Source: Candidatus Methanophagales archaeon (GTDB lineage: Archaea > Halobacteriota > Syntropharchaeia > Alkanophagales > Methanospirareceae). From it: a stretch of 11,994 bases of DNA. The stretch spans positions 1 through 11,994 of the forward strand of contig JAGLZV010000074.1 in assembly GCA_023131215.1 (NCBI GenBank), read 5' to 3'. Below the pieces are notes generated by a model. It was given only the letters and a program-made list of their open reading frames with translations, was not told the DNA's origin and made no database searches. A program made the translations under genes and the position numbers. Positions 1-5,915 of this stretch are shown in pieces (position 1 is the stretch's first letter; the number at the start of each line of letters is the position of its first letter).

Positions 1-389
1 GCGGTAAGCAAAACGTCATAAGGGAAATGAAAGTTCCTTATCGTTTCCTCTGCTGATTCTCTATCCTTTGTCGTCACTATCGCTATTTCTATCCCTTTTT
101 CCCTTATCGATTCAAGTGTCACTTTCGCTTTCGGAACTTCTTTTATCATCGGTTTAAATTTACTTCTCATAAGGCTGAGGAAGACCGAATCGAACTTAGC
201 CGGGTCTTTAGCCGGGTATAAAACCTTGAAAGAGAGCTGACTTGGCAAATGGATTATTTCCTTTATCTCTTTTTCTCTTGGAACTCTCAACCCAACTATT
301 CTTGCTGCTTCCTTAACCGAACTCAAAATCGCTTTTGATGAATCAATTAAAGTGCCGTCCATGTCAAAAAGTCCAGTTTTGATTTTCAT
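1..389 (-). CDS. HAD-superfamily hydrolase, phosphoglycolate-phosphatase-like (partial, 3' end beyond window)
   Basis: About 129 residues of the N-terminal part of a HAD phosphatase are visible; the gene runs off the left edge of the window. Motif I is the classic FDMDGTLID at residues 8-16, with D9 the expected nucleophile and D11 the acid/base. After a helical cap-like stretch (about 17-85), motif II appears as IVTTK at 104-108. Motifs III and IV would lie outside the window. The PGP/PGMB-like subfamily usually dephosphorylates small phosphorylated metabolites; the substrate cannot be told from sequence. It lies 8 bp downstream of the AOR stop codon on the same strand, so the two are likely co-transcribed. 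A GGAGGT Shine-Dalgarno sequence sits inside the 3' end of the AOR gene (402-407), 12 nt before this ATG, which supports the start. Family assignment is firm, function is inference. Confidence 0.85.
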   Translation of the reverse strand, partial: MKIKTGLFDMDGTLIDSSKAILSSVKEAARIVGLRVPREKEIKEIIHLPSQLSFKVLYPAKDPAKFDSVFLSLMRSKFKPMIKEVPKAKVTLESIREKGIEIAIVTTKDRESAEETIRNFHFPYDVLLT

Positions 390-397
390 TCTATTTC

Positions 398-2137
398 TTA
401 TACCTCCAACTTTTTCAATTTATCTTCCGTAGGCACGCCATTTTCATCCCAGCCTCGCATACGATAATATTCGTCGAGCGTCTTTAAAAACTCTTCTTTA
501 TCTATCACTCTTCCATTCACCTTCTCCTCAAAGAATCTTTCGGGCAAAATATCGTCCTCTTTACCAAACCCTTCTCTTATATTATAAAGCCGTTCTACGT
601 TCCATATCCTCTCGCCAACGAGCATTAAATCCTCAGAAGTATATTCCCCACCCGTTACGGCACTCAATATGTTCGCATATTCCTCCTCACCTGCGCCGAA
701 AAATGCGAATTTACAGACTACGAGCGAATCAACAGCGGCGAATCTATCCTGAAATATTTTTGTATGTCCTGCTTTTCCCGCAAGCGTGTAAGGGTCAATA
801 GCCTTTGGCTTTCGCAGTATCTCCGGAGCGACGAGGTATGCCCTTGTATGACATCCTCCACGGTTGGAAGTAGCGTAGCTGAACCCCAAACCTTTTACAC
901 CACGAGGGTCATAAGAAGGAAGCGAAAGCCCTTTTACTTGAATTGCCTTCTCAGGATACCCTTCTGATTCAGCAAAAGCCTTTGCACCTCTACCAAGTCT
1001 TTCGCCAATATCTTCTTTTTCTCCTATCCTTCTCGTTAGATTCAAAAGTTCAGCAGGCGAAATGGCTAAAAAATTTCTTATTTCTGAGTGACAGCCCAAA
1101 ACACCGGCAACAGAAATTGTATCCATGCCGTAATCGTTACACAGCCTGTTTGCCTCAACAATAGCCTCATAGTCCGGATTTTGAATGTTCGCACTCATCA
1201 GACCAATCGTCTCATATTCCGGCAGTTCCTTACCTTCTTTATCTTCTCTTTTACATGCGATGGGACAGGAATAACATGCCTTTTTCCTTGGAGAATATTT
1301 TTCGGCTATGGTTTTTGCAAAAAAGCGTTTCAGGTCGAAATCAGGTTCAGGCTCTGCTTTCCTGAAATTTGCTACCGGAAGGACTTTCATCCAGCTCGTT
1401 ATTTTCACTAAAAACGGAGTCCCAAAAACCGACAGCCCTTTACTAATAGTCGGACATGCAATTAAAAGCCGGTTAATCGCTTTCTTTTGCTTTGAAAAAT
1501 CTGTTCTGTCAAAGACTTCCACTTTTCCCGTACCCTTTACCACTATTGCCTTCAGGCTCTTCGAGCCCATTACTGCTCCTACTCCACCTCGCCCAAAAGC
1601 ATGAACGCCGTTGGAATCCGTGATGATAGAAGCCAAAGGCACAAGTTTCTCGCCTGCTCTGCCTATACAAGCTACGCTGCCCTTATCTTTTAGAATATTT
1701 GTGGTCTCTTTCACGTTCTTACCCCACAGTGCCACTGCGGATTTTATCTCCACTCGGTCATCTTCTATTTCAATAAATGCCGGTTCTAGTGATTTACCAG
1801 CAATAATTGTTGCATCATATCCAGCTTTTTTCAGTTCGGGACCAAATGAACCACCGCAGTTGGAATCGAATATCGTTCCCGTCAAAGGCGATTTCGTGGA
1901 CAGCGAGACTCTGCCCGAGGCTGGTGTTGTGGTTCCTGTTAGTGGTCCAGCGGCAAATACAAGCAGGTTAGCAGGTGCGAGGGCATCAACACGCCCCGCA
2001 TCATACACTATTTTCGCTCCAAGCCCCCGACCACCAAGATAATTTTTGAGTAGAGCATCCTCAGGCACGAAACTATCTACCTGGTTTCTCGAAAGGTCTA
2101 TTCTGAGTATTCTGTTTTTCCAGCCGTATTCGTTCAT
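398..2137 (-). CDS. aor: Aldehyde:ferredoxin oxidoreductase family tungstoenzyme
   Basis: 579 residues, close to the roughly 600 of archaeal AORs. Family members oxidise aldehydes to carboxylic acids in the cytoplasm with ferredoxin as acceptor, using a tungsten bis-pterin cofactor and one [4Fe-4S] cluster. The N-terminus (MNEYGWKNRILRIDLS) and the pterin-binding region are typical: GGRGLGAK (35-42), SGRVSLSTKSPLTG (74-87, R76), DSNCGG (91-96, N93) and GRGGVGAVMGSK (182-193). The cluster ligands are C288, C291 and C295 (CYSCPIAC) plus C475 in VDSLVVCKF, where D470 and C475 match the Asp and Cys that form the cofactor loop in Pyrococcus AOR. All key residues appear present, so it should be active. 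Whether it is AOR, FOR, GOR or another subtype, and its aldehyde, cannot be decided. The ATG has no Shine-Dalgarno sequence. It is divergent from the cupin gene and is followed closely by the HAD gene. Confidence 0.95.
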   Translation of the reverse strand: MNEYGWKNRILRIDLSRNQVDSFVPEDALLKNYLGGRGLGAKIVYDAGRVDALAPANLLVFAAGPLTGTTTPASGRVSLSTKSPLTGTIFDSNCGGSFGPELKKAGYDATIIAGKSLEPAFIEIEDDRVEIKSAVALWGKNVKETTNILKDKGSVACIGRAGEKLVPLASIITDSNGVHAFGRGGVGAVMGSKSLKAIVVKGTGKVEVFDRTDFSKQKKAINRLLIACPTISKGLSVFGTPFLVKITSWMKVLPVANFRKAEPEPDFDLKRFFAKTIAEKYSPRKKACYSCPIACKREDKEGKELPEYETIGLMSANIQNPDYEAIVEANRLCNDYGMDTISVAGVLGCHSEIRNFLAISPAELLNLTRRIGEKEDIGERLGRGAKAFAESEGYPEKAIQVKGLSLPSYDPRGVKGLGFSYATSNRGGCHTRAYLVAPEILRKPKAIDPYTLAGKAGHTKIFQDRFAAVDSLVVCKFAFFGAGEEEYANILSAVTGGEYTSEDLMLVGERIWNVERLYNIREGFGKEDDILPERFFEEKVNGRVIDKEEFLKTLDEYYRMRGWDENGVPTEDKLKKLEV

Positions 2138-2209
2138 GTTTTTTACTTTTTAAGTAGGATCTTTGGTAAAGCTTTCTTTTTTAAAAGAAAGGTTTGTATT
2201 AGAAAAAAA
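2138..2209. promoter_or_regulatory. Divergent intergenic region between the AOR and cupin genes, with two dyads
   Basis: This 72-bp gap holds a perfect 20-bp inverted repeat at 2172-2191 (9-bp arms CTTTCTTTT and AAAAGAAAG around TT). Its T/A-rich centre is 28 nt before the cupin ATG, the usual TATA distance for a leaderless archaeal transcript, and 44 nt before the AOR ATG. A second dyad, TACTT-TTT-AAGTA, lies at 2144-2156, close to the AOR start. Because the first repeat is symmetric it could act as a TATA element in both directions; the second could be an operator. Position and symmetry are directly visible; promoter function is inferred. Confidence 0.55.
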
Positions 2210-2542
2210 ATGAGAATAGTGAGAAAGGAATCAAAAAGCCCTTTTGTGGCGAAGGATGGTTCTGAGATAAGAGAGCTATACAAATCCGAGAGGATGAGTT
2301 TGGCGGAAGCCACTGTTTATCAGGAAACAAAAAACCATTTTCATAAAACATCCGAGGAAATATATTACATTCTGGAAGGGAAAGGAATTATGGAAATTGG
2401 AGGTGAGCCCAAGGAGATTTCGGAGGGAGATGTTGCGGTCATACTTCCCGAAGAGAAGCACCGAATTTCCACAACTAAAAAAGTAAGATTCTTATGTTTC
2501 TGCTCTCCTCCATATTCTGATGAGGATACAGTTTTGGAATAA
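2210..2542 (+). CDS. Small single-domain cupin protein
   Basis: 110 residues forming one cupin beta-barrel. Cupin motif 1 is visible as H43-F-H45-x3-E49 followed by the YYILEGKG turn (52-59); motif 2 is EGDVAVILPEEKH, ending at H84. H43, H45, E49 (or E50) and H84 are the expected metal ligands, so a mononuclear metal site is likely. Related small archaeal cupins are annotated only as cupin-domain or mannose-6-phosphate-isomerase-like proteins; the ligand is unknown. The ATG follows an A-run with no Shine-Dalgarno sequence, and a TATA-like centre lies 28 nt upstream, which points to a leaderless transcript. The next gene starts 7 nt after the stop codon, so the two probably form an operon. The divergent AOR gene may share control. 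Family is certain, function unknown. Confidence 0.9.
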   Translation: MRIVRKESKSPFVAKDGSEIRELYKSERMSLAEATVYQETKNHFHKTSEEIYYILEGKGIMEIGGEPKEISEGDVAVILPEEKHRISTTKKVRFLCFCSPPYSDEDTVLE

Positions 2543-2548
2543 TCTTAA

Positions 2549-2854
2549 ATGACGACATTCAGATACGTTAAGCATGGCGTTAAAAGGAAGCACGGAATTA
2601 TAGAAGGCATTCTGCCTCTTTTGGAACAAATCTCTGAGATAGAAGGAGTGGAAAAGGTTATACCAGCTTCGATATCCTATTCTCCTTCAATAGGCATAAG
2701 GCAACCAGAACTGAGATTTCAAAGAGAAACTCCTTCTGGATTCAAGCTATTGGCTCACAGCAAAAGAAGCATTCAGGAGATATTTGTCGTAGTTGTGAGG
2801 TTAAAAAAGGAAGAAGTCAAATATAAACTAAAGGATTTGTGTTTGTTTAGCTAA
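2549..2854 (+). CDS. Conserved archaeal protein, probably DUF2103 family
   Basis: 101 residues, basic, with no signal peptide or membrane segment. The N-terminal VKHGVKRKHGIIEGILPLLE (7-26) and the segment GFKLLAHSKRSIQEIFVVV (65-83) resemble the DUF2103 pattern as I remember it (a K-H motif near the start and a KLLA(R/H)S-x4-QE-hFVVV core). DUF2103 occurs in archaea and cyanobacteria and has no established function; a nucleic-acid-related role is only a guess from the basic character. The gene starts 7 nt after the cupin stop without a clear Shine-Dalgarno sequence. It is convergent with the OB-fold gene, with hairpins between. That this is a real gene is likely; the family name is from memory. 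Confidence 0.7.
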   Translation: MTTFRYVKHGVKRKHGIIEGILPLLEQISEIEGVEKVIPASISYSPSIGIRQPELRFQRETPSGFKLLAHSKRSIQEIFVVVVRLKKEEVKYKLKDLCLFS

Positions 2855-2913
2855 CCGCAAGATCACACATAAGCCCTCTCAGGGCTTGCGGGACATGGGG
2901 GCAGAGCTCCATG
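2855..2913. terminator. Clustered hairpins between convergent genes; possible terminator or repeat element
   Basis: Three inverted repeats are packed here. AAGCCCT (2871-2877) pairs with AGGGCTT (2881-2887) around a CTC loop. CCGCAAG (2855-2861) pairs with CTTGCGG (2885-2891), an overlapping and partly competing alternative. CATGGGG (2895-2901) faces CTCCATG (2907-2913) with one wobble pair. They lie between the stop codons of the DUF2103-like and OB-fold genes. A transcription-end or mRNA-stabilising role is the simplest reading, but no clean poly-T tract follows on the plus strand, so a degenerate interspersed repeat is also possible. Confidence 0.4.
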
Positions 2914-2917
2914 ATTT

Positions 2918-3610
2918 TCACGAGAAACCTTTTCTTAAAAAGAAAAAGTGTATCAAATTCAACTCATACCTCATGTTCTCAGGGTCATAAGAAAGTAAGC
3001 CCTCAGCAATTATTTTATCCCCCTTTTGCAACTCTGAGATCAGAATGGAGTCCTCAGTCCTTGCCCTTGCCTCCGCTTCCACCTTCACTCTCATACGACA
3101 CTTACCTTTCTCATCGCCAAGATAAAAAACGTGCTTGTAAACGTCCTCGGCGTAACCTACAACACTTATCCTTCTTCCTTCATACTCCTCTGGATGCATT
3201 GCTATCTGCGACACAAAAGAGATAGTGCTTTCATTTTCGGCATTCGACTTTTTTATTGTGTTTTCAGTGGCTATGATTTCATACCTGCCTTTGTATAACT
3301 GCACTCTACCTTGAACCTCTATCTCATCGCCATAGTTCAGGTTTAATTGTCCATCCCTCGCATTTGTCGAATCGACAAATATCAGCAGCTCTGTTTTGTT
3401 TCCTCTTATCGTGAGCAGATTTCCATATTCCGTGACGCTGAAGTCAGTGATAACACCTTTTGTACGTATAAACACACCTTCATAAGTTCCAACCGCAACT
3501 TCTTCCAAAGGCACGTAAGGGGGCTCTACAAAAGAAGTTAATGATATTCCGTATAAGATACCAACGCCCAACAAAGAGAAAATAATCACCGCTTTCCCTA
3601 TGTTATCCAT
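2918..3610 (-). CDS. Membrane-anchored protein with two OB-fold domains
   Basis: 230 residues. Residues about 5-27 are a single hydrophobic segment (KAVIIFSLLGVGILYGISL), either an uncleaved anchor or a signal peptide; no lipobox is visible. It is followed by two beta-rich OB-fold-like units. The first (about 40-115) has the pattern VRTKGVITDF...LLTIRG...LLIFVDS...YGDEIEVQGRVQLYKGRYEI. The second (about 140-222) runs RRISVVGYAEDVYKHVFYLGD...MRVKVEA...LQKGDKIIAEGLLSYD...YELNL. This resembles archaeal tRNA-anti-type OB domains, which bind nucleic acids or proteins; its ligand on the outer or inner membrane face is unknown. A TATA box 30 nt before the ATG implies a leaderless transcript. The gene ends convergently with the cupin/DUF2103-like pair. 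Fold assignment is from pattern only. Confidence 0.75.
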   Translation of the reverse strand: MDNIGKAVIIFSLLGVGILYGISLTSFVEPPYVPLEEVAVGTYEGVFIRTKGVITDFSVTEYGNLLTIRGNKTELLIFVDSTNARDGQLNLNYGDEIEVQGRVQLYKGRYEIIATENTIKKSNAENESTISFVSQIAMHPEEYEGRRISVVGYAEDVYKHVFYLGDEKGKCRMRVKVEAEARARTEDSILISELQKGDKIIAEGLLSYDPENMRYELNLIHFFFLRKGFS

Positions 3611-3635
3611 AATCTATGATTTCCCTCTTTTTTAC

Positions 3636-3645
3636 ATTTATATCC
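3636..3645 (-). promoter_or_regulatory. TATA box of the OB-fold gene
   Basis: On the minus strand the sequence reads GGATATAAAT, a good archaeal TATA element. Its centre is about 30 nt upstream of the ATG at 3610, placing transcription start about 4 nt before the start codon, as expected for a leaderless mRNA. Confidence 0.6.
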
Positions 3646-3806
3646 TTTGTATTTGTAGTATTCGTTTAGCTCCTTTTATAACCCCCCGGATTACACAGAT
3701 TTCACGAGAAAAAGCTATACATCCATGAAAAACCCCTCTAGGGTTCCACCTAAGCGGAGGATGGCATCGGTACACTGCATGCGTAGAGCCTTTATTTCCT
3801 ATTTCC
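3646..3806. other. Gene-poor stretch with repeat-like fragments, downstream of the IS110 remnant
   Basis: No ORF with family resemblance is seen. It holds the 12-mer TTTCACGAGAAA at 3700-3711, also present at 2916-2927 on the other side of the OB-fold gene, preceded here by GGATTACACAGA. A small hairpin AACCC-CTCTA-GGGTT lies at 3731-3745. No tRNA cloverleaf or C/D-box pattern could be built. Part of it, next to 3807, may be the former right end of the insertion sequence, whose exact boundary is not visible. Confidence 0.4.
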
Positions 3807-4453
3807 TTATGCTGTCATACCTCCTACGGGCACTTTCATCATCTTTGCCCATTTATTACTTTCGCGTTCAAGCTTTTTAAGCTTTTGGGTTTTAAAAGCA
3901 TCGCTGCTAAATCTGTACGCCTCCCTTCTGTTGAGCATATGATACAGTGCCACTGCGATTTCCCTTGCAATTGCCACTATTTCCTTTCCATCTCCACATC
4001 GTTCCCGGATTTTTTGATACTTGGTTCTGAAATGATTATCCCACTGAACGGCAGAGCGAGCTGCCTGCTGTGTAGTAATCCACTCCAGGAATATCCATGA
4101 GAAGTTTTACGTCTTCACTCTCCGCCGATTCCTTCGCTATCCTCGCCTCCACTTCTCCTATCAGCCGCTTCAATGTCTCAATATGGCGAAGTGCCGCATC
4201 AAAGATGAACTGATCCACTTCTGAGAGCTTACTGACTATGCTCCTCAACCACTCCATTCCTGCCTTACCAAACATGTCCGTGCCCTTGAATTCTAATTCG
4301 TACTTGTCAAGGATGGCGTGTGTCCGGTTCTAGTAGCTTGTCTGTTCCAGTGCTCTTGTTTGGGAATTTAAGCTCTCGCAGAATATTCCCCTCCCTGTCT
4401 TTTATGCACGCATTACACATCTTTTTATGTACATCTATTCCTATATACCACAT
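3807..4453 (-). pseudogene. IS110-family transposase remnant with two internal deletions
   Basis: Three pieces of an IS110/IS116/IS902-type transposase lie in order but in three different frames. Piece 1 (4453 to about 4330) is the N-terminus MWYIGIDVHKKMCN with the first catalytic Asp (D7) of the RuvC-like DEDD domain. Piece 2 (about 4326 to 4050) resumes at RTHAILDKYELEFKGTDMFGKAGMEWLR and runs to LLMDIPGVDYYTA. Piece 3 (about 4050 to 3807) is AARSAVQWDNHF...IVAIAREIAVALYHMLNRREAYR, the C-terminal helix region, ending at TAA. Compared with a usual 340-400 residues, roughly 90 residues are missing at the first join and 60-70 at the second. The losses remove the remaining DEDD acidic residues and the C-terminal SGG serine region, so it is dead. 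A strong AGGAGGT lies 7 nt before the ATG at 4453. Family identity is clear; deletion sizes are estimated from memory of intact relatives. Confidence 0.85.
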
Positions 4454-4460
4454 GGTGGTT

Positions 4461-4512
4461 ACCTCCTGTGCATTAGCTCTATGCGGCAAGCATCCATTCG
4501 CTCTCACAGGAG
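4461..4512 (-). promoter_or_regulatory. Shine-Dalgarno sequence and masking hairpin upstream of the IS110 remnant
   Basis: On the minus strand a perfect Shine-Dalgarno sequence AGGAGGT (4461-4467) is followed by 7 nt and the transposase ATG. Eight bases overlapping it, CACAGGAG (4463-4470), pair exactly with CTCCTGTG (4505-4512) upstream, and the loop contains a smaller ATGC/GCAT stem. Folding would hide the ribosome-binding site. It could reduce translation from read-through transcripts or be part of the non-coding RNA at the IS end. Confidence 0.5.
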
Positions 4513-4656
4513 CATTTTGATAGCCGCTTTGTCCAGCCCAGTCAAATACTCGACCTCTTACGGGTCATGTTTAGCACGGGCCAGCCGATGCACACCTCCA
4601 CCTATGGCAATAGACCCCAAAAAAAGGTTTTTCATATCGTCAAATACGAACATAGC
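4513..4656. other. Non-coding stretch upstream of the IS110 remnant; possible former IS end
   Basis: No family-recognisable ORF is present. In IS110-group elements the segment upstream of the transposase encodes the bridge RNA, so this stretch is where a degraded one would lie. The 9-mer GTCAAATAC occurs at 4541-4549 and again at 4639-4647, the second just before the next gene. The far IS boundary cannot be placed. A weak TATA-like GTTTTTCATATC near 4627-4638 may serve the downstream nucleotidyltransferase gene. Confidence 0.35.
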
Positions 4657-5586
4657 ATGAAAACGAGGATAAGGGATTTTGTGATAACAAAGCAAGATTG
4701 GATTTTTTCTGTAGTCAGTTATGACTTAGGAGAAAAGGATGTGAAATGCCTCTTGCGATATATTCCAGACGAAAGAGGAGAAAGAGTGTCCGAGAGGGGG
4801 AGATACAGGAAGTTGAACTTCCATGAATCTTATGGATTTCTGAGAAAACATCGTCCCGACTATGTAAAAGACGTGCATGTGATTCCAAAAGGAGATATAA
4901 AAGATATCTTGCGACCTGAGGAGTGGCTCCCGTTAATCGCCGAGCGAGAAGAGCCCGTCAAAACCATTTATGACCTACTTGGAAAGCATATTCCAAAGGA
5001 GAAAATAGGCATCACAGGGTCCTTTTTATGCGGTCTTAATGGAGAAAAATCAGACCTCGATTTTGTCGTTTACGGATTGAAGAACTTCAACCTTGCGAGA
5101 GATATTATAGAAGATGCTAAAGAAGAAGGTGTTATCATAGAGATAAAAGAAGAAATATGGAGGTGGATTTACAAGAAAAGGAAGCCGGAGTTGAGTTACG
5201 AGGATTTCGTTGCACACGAAAGGAGGAAGAAGAATAGAGGCGTAATGGGCAACTCCTACTTCGATATTTTATACGTGCGAGATTGGGAGGAAATAAAGAA
5301 ATTAGATATGAGGAATTATGAACGAGGAGAAAGAGTTGGTTATGCTGAGATAACAGCAGAAGTAAAGGACGCCTCCTTTTCTTTTGATAGCCCCGCAATA
5401 TATGAGATAGACCACCCTGAAATAAACAAGGTTCTTTCGTTCACTCATACTTATGCGGGGCAAGCGTTAGAGGGCGAAAAGGTAGAAGCTTGTGGCGTAA
5501 TAGAGCGCACAAAACATGAGACAAGATTAGTTGTGGGCACGACGAGAGAAGCGAAGGGAGAGTGGATAAAGTCGCTCTCACTTTAA
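4657..5586 (+). CDS. Archaeal Pol-beta-superfamily nucleotidyltransferase
   Basis: 309 residues from the ATG at 4657. The frame is open upstream to an ATG at 4567, but the extra 30 residues fall in the IS-flanking DNA and look non-conserved. The nucleotidyltransferase signature is GITGSFLCG (118-126) followed by SDLDFVVYG (132-140), giving G121-S122 and the metal-binding D133 and D135; the third carboxylate is probably D203 in YFDILYVRD. The N-terminal part (1-100, RIRDFVITKQDWIFSVVSYDLGEKDVKCLLRYIPDERG) matches a family of archaeal proteins annotated only as predicted nucleotidyltransferases. The C-terminal segment (about 225-305, with A-GQALEGEKVEACGVIE) looks like a small beta-barrel, perhaps an OB-like domain that could bind nucleic acid. 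The substrate is unknown. It is monocistronic by context, bounded by the IS scar and a T-rich tract. Confidence 0.85.
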   Translation: MKTRIRDFVITKQDWIFSVVSYDLGEKDVKCLLRYIPDERGERVSERGRYRKLNFHESYGFLRKHRPDYVKDVHVIPKGDIKDILRPEEWLPLIAEREEPVKTIYDLLGKHIPKEKIGITGSFLCGLNGEKSDLDFVVYGLKNFNLARDIIEDAKEEGVIIEIKEEIWRWIYKKRKPELSYEDFVAHERRKKNRGVMGNSYFDILYVRDWEEIKKLDMRNYERGERVGYAEITAEVKDASFSFDSPAIYEIDHPEINKVLSFTHTYAGQALEGEKVEACGVIERTKHETRLVVGTTREAKGEWIKSLSL

Positions 5587-5625
5587 ATCCTTTCTTTAGA
5601 AAAAAAAGGGTTTACTGAAAGAAAC

Positions 5626-5642
5626 TATTATTTTTTTCTTTT
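5626..5642 (+). terminator. T-rich tract after the nucleotidyltransferase gene
   Basis: A nearly pure T run (ATTATTTTTTTCTTTT) lies 40 nt after the stop codon on the coding strand. Archaeal RNA polymerase terminates at such oligo-T tracts without a hairpin. A second T-rich run at 5651-5660 may add to it or belong to the promoter of the next gene. Confidence 0.45.
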
Positions 5643-5679
5643 AGCACAGGTTTTCTTTTTTCTAAAATGAAAAAGTGTT

Positions 5680-5904
5680 ATGGAAGTTAAAGTGAAGATA
5701 CTCGCAGGTAAAGAAGAGGAGAAAAGGATAGAAGTCTTGCAAGATGACACATACGAGAATGTATTAGAAAAGCTGAAAATAAACCCTGTGGAGGTACTCG
5801 CACTTCGCAACGGTAAGCCGGTGCCAGAGGATGAAACAGTGGCTGTTAATAAAAATAAAGGAGAAATAAATATAACGATTATCCGAATTGTGTCTGGAGG
5901 GTGA
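5680..5904 (+). CDS. ThiS/MoaD/SAMP-like ubiquitin-fold protein with C-terminal Gly-Gly
   Basis: 74 residues with the beta-grasp pattern: a first strand VKVKILAG (3-10), a second strand RIEVLQDD, the helix YENVLEKLKINP, then VLALRNGKPVPEDETV and a last strand ITIIRIV, ending exactly in SGG. A terminal GG after a beta-grasp fold marks proteins that are adenylated by E1-like enzymes and then act as sulfur carriers (ThiS, MoaD) or protein modifiers (SAMP, Urm1). The NGKPVP turn is more ThiS-like than MoaD-like, but the sequence alone does not decide. No E1, rhodanese or thiamine/molybdopterin gene is next to it, though the AOR upstream needs a pterin cofactor, which is at most a loose link. It is convergent with the ThrRS gene, with an 11-bp gap. 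Confidence 0.85.
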   Translation: MEVKVKILAGKEEEKRIEVLQDDTYENVLEKLKINPVEVLALRNGKPVPEDETVAVNKNKGEINITIIRIVSGG

Positions 5905-5915
5905 GGTAATAAATT

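Noticed and set aside
764..2042. Several open frames on the plus strand opposite the AOR gene
   Set aside because: They are antisense shadows; their translations show no family pattern, whereas the minus-strand AOR frame is conserved throughout.
2911..3225. Plus-strand open frame overlapping the OB-fold gene
   Set aside because: Low-complexity, serine- and proline-rich translation without recognisable motifs, opposite a coherent gene with its own TATA box.
3720..3790. tRNA-like GGTTCCACC stretch near the IS remnant
   Set aside because: No acceptor, D or anticodon stems can be built around it.
4036..4507. Two short minus-strand ORFs as independent small genes
   Set aside because: Both are pieces of one IS110 transposase; neither has its own start signal except the Shine-Dalgarno sequence before the shared N-terminus.
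4567..4656. N-terminal extension of the nucleotidyltransferase from the ATG at 4567
   Set aside because: It lies in the IS-flanking DNA and looks non-conserved, while the ATG at 4657 begins right before the conserved RIRDF region.
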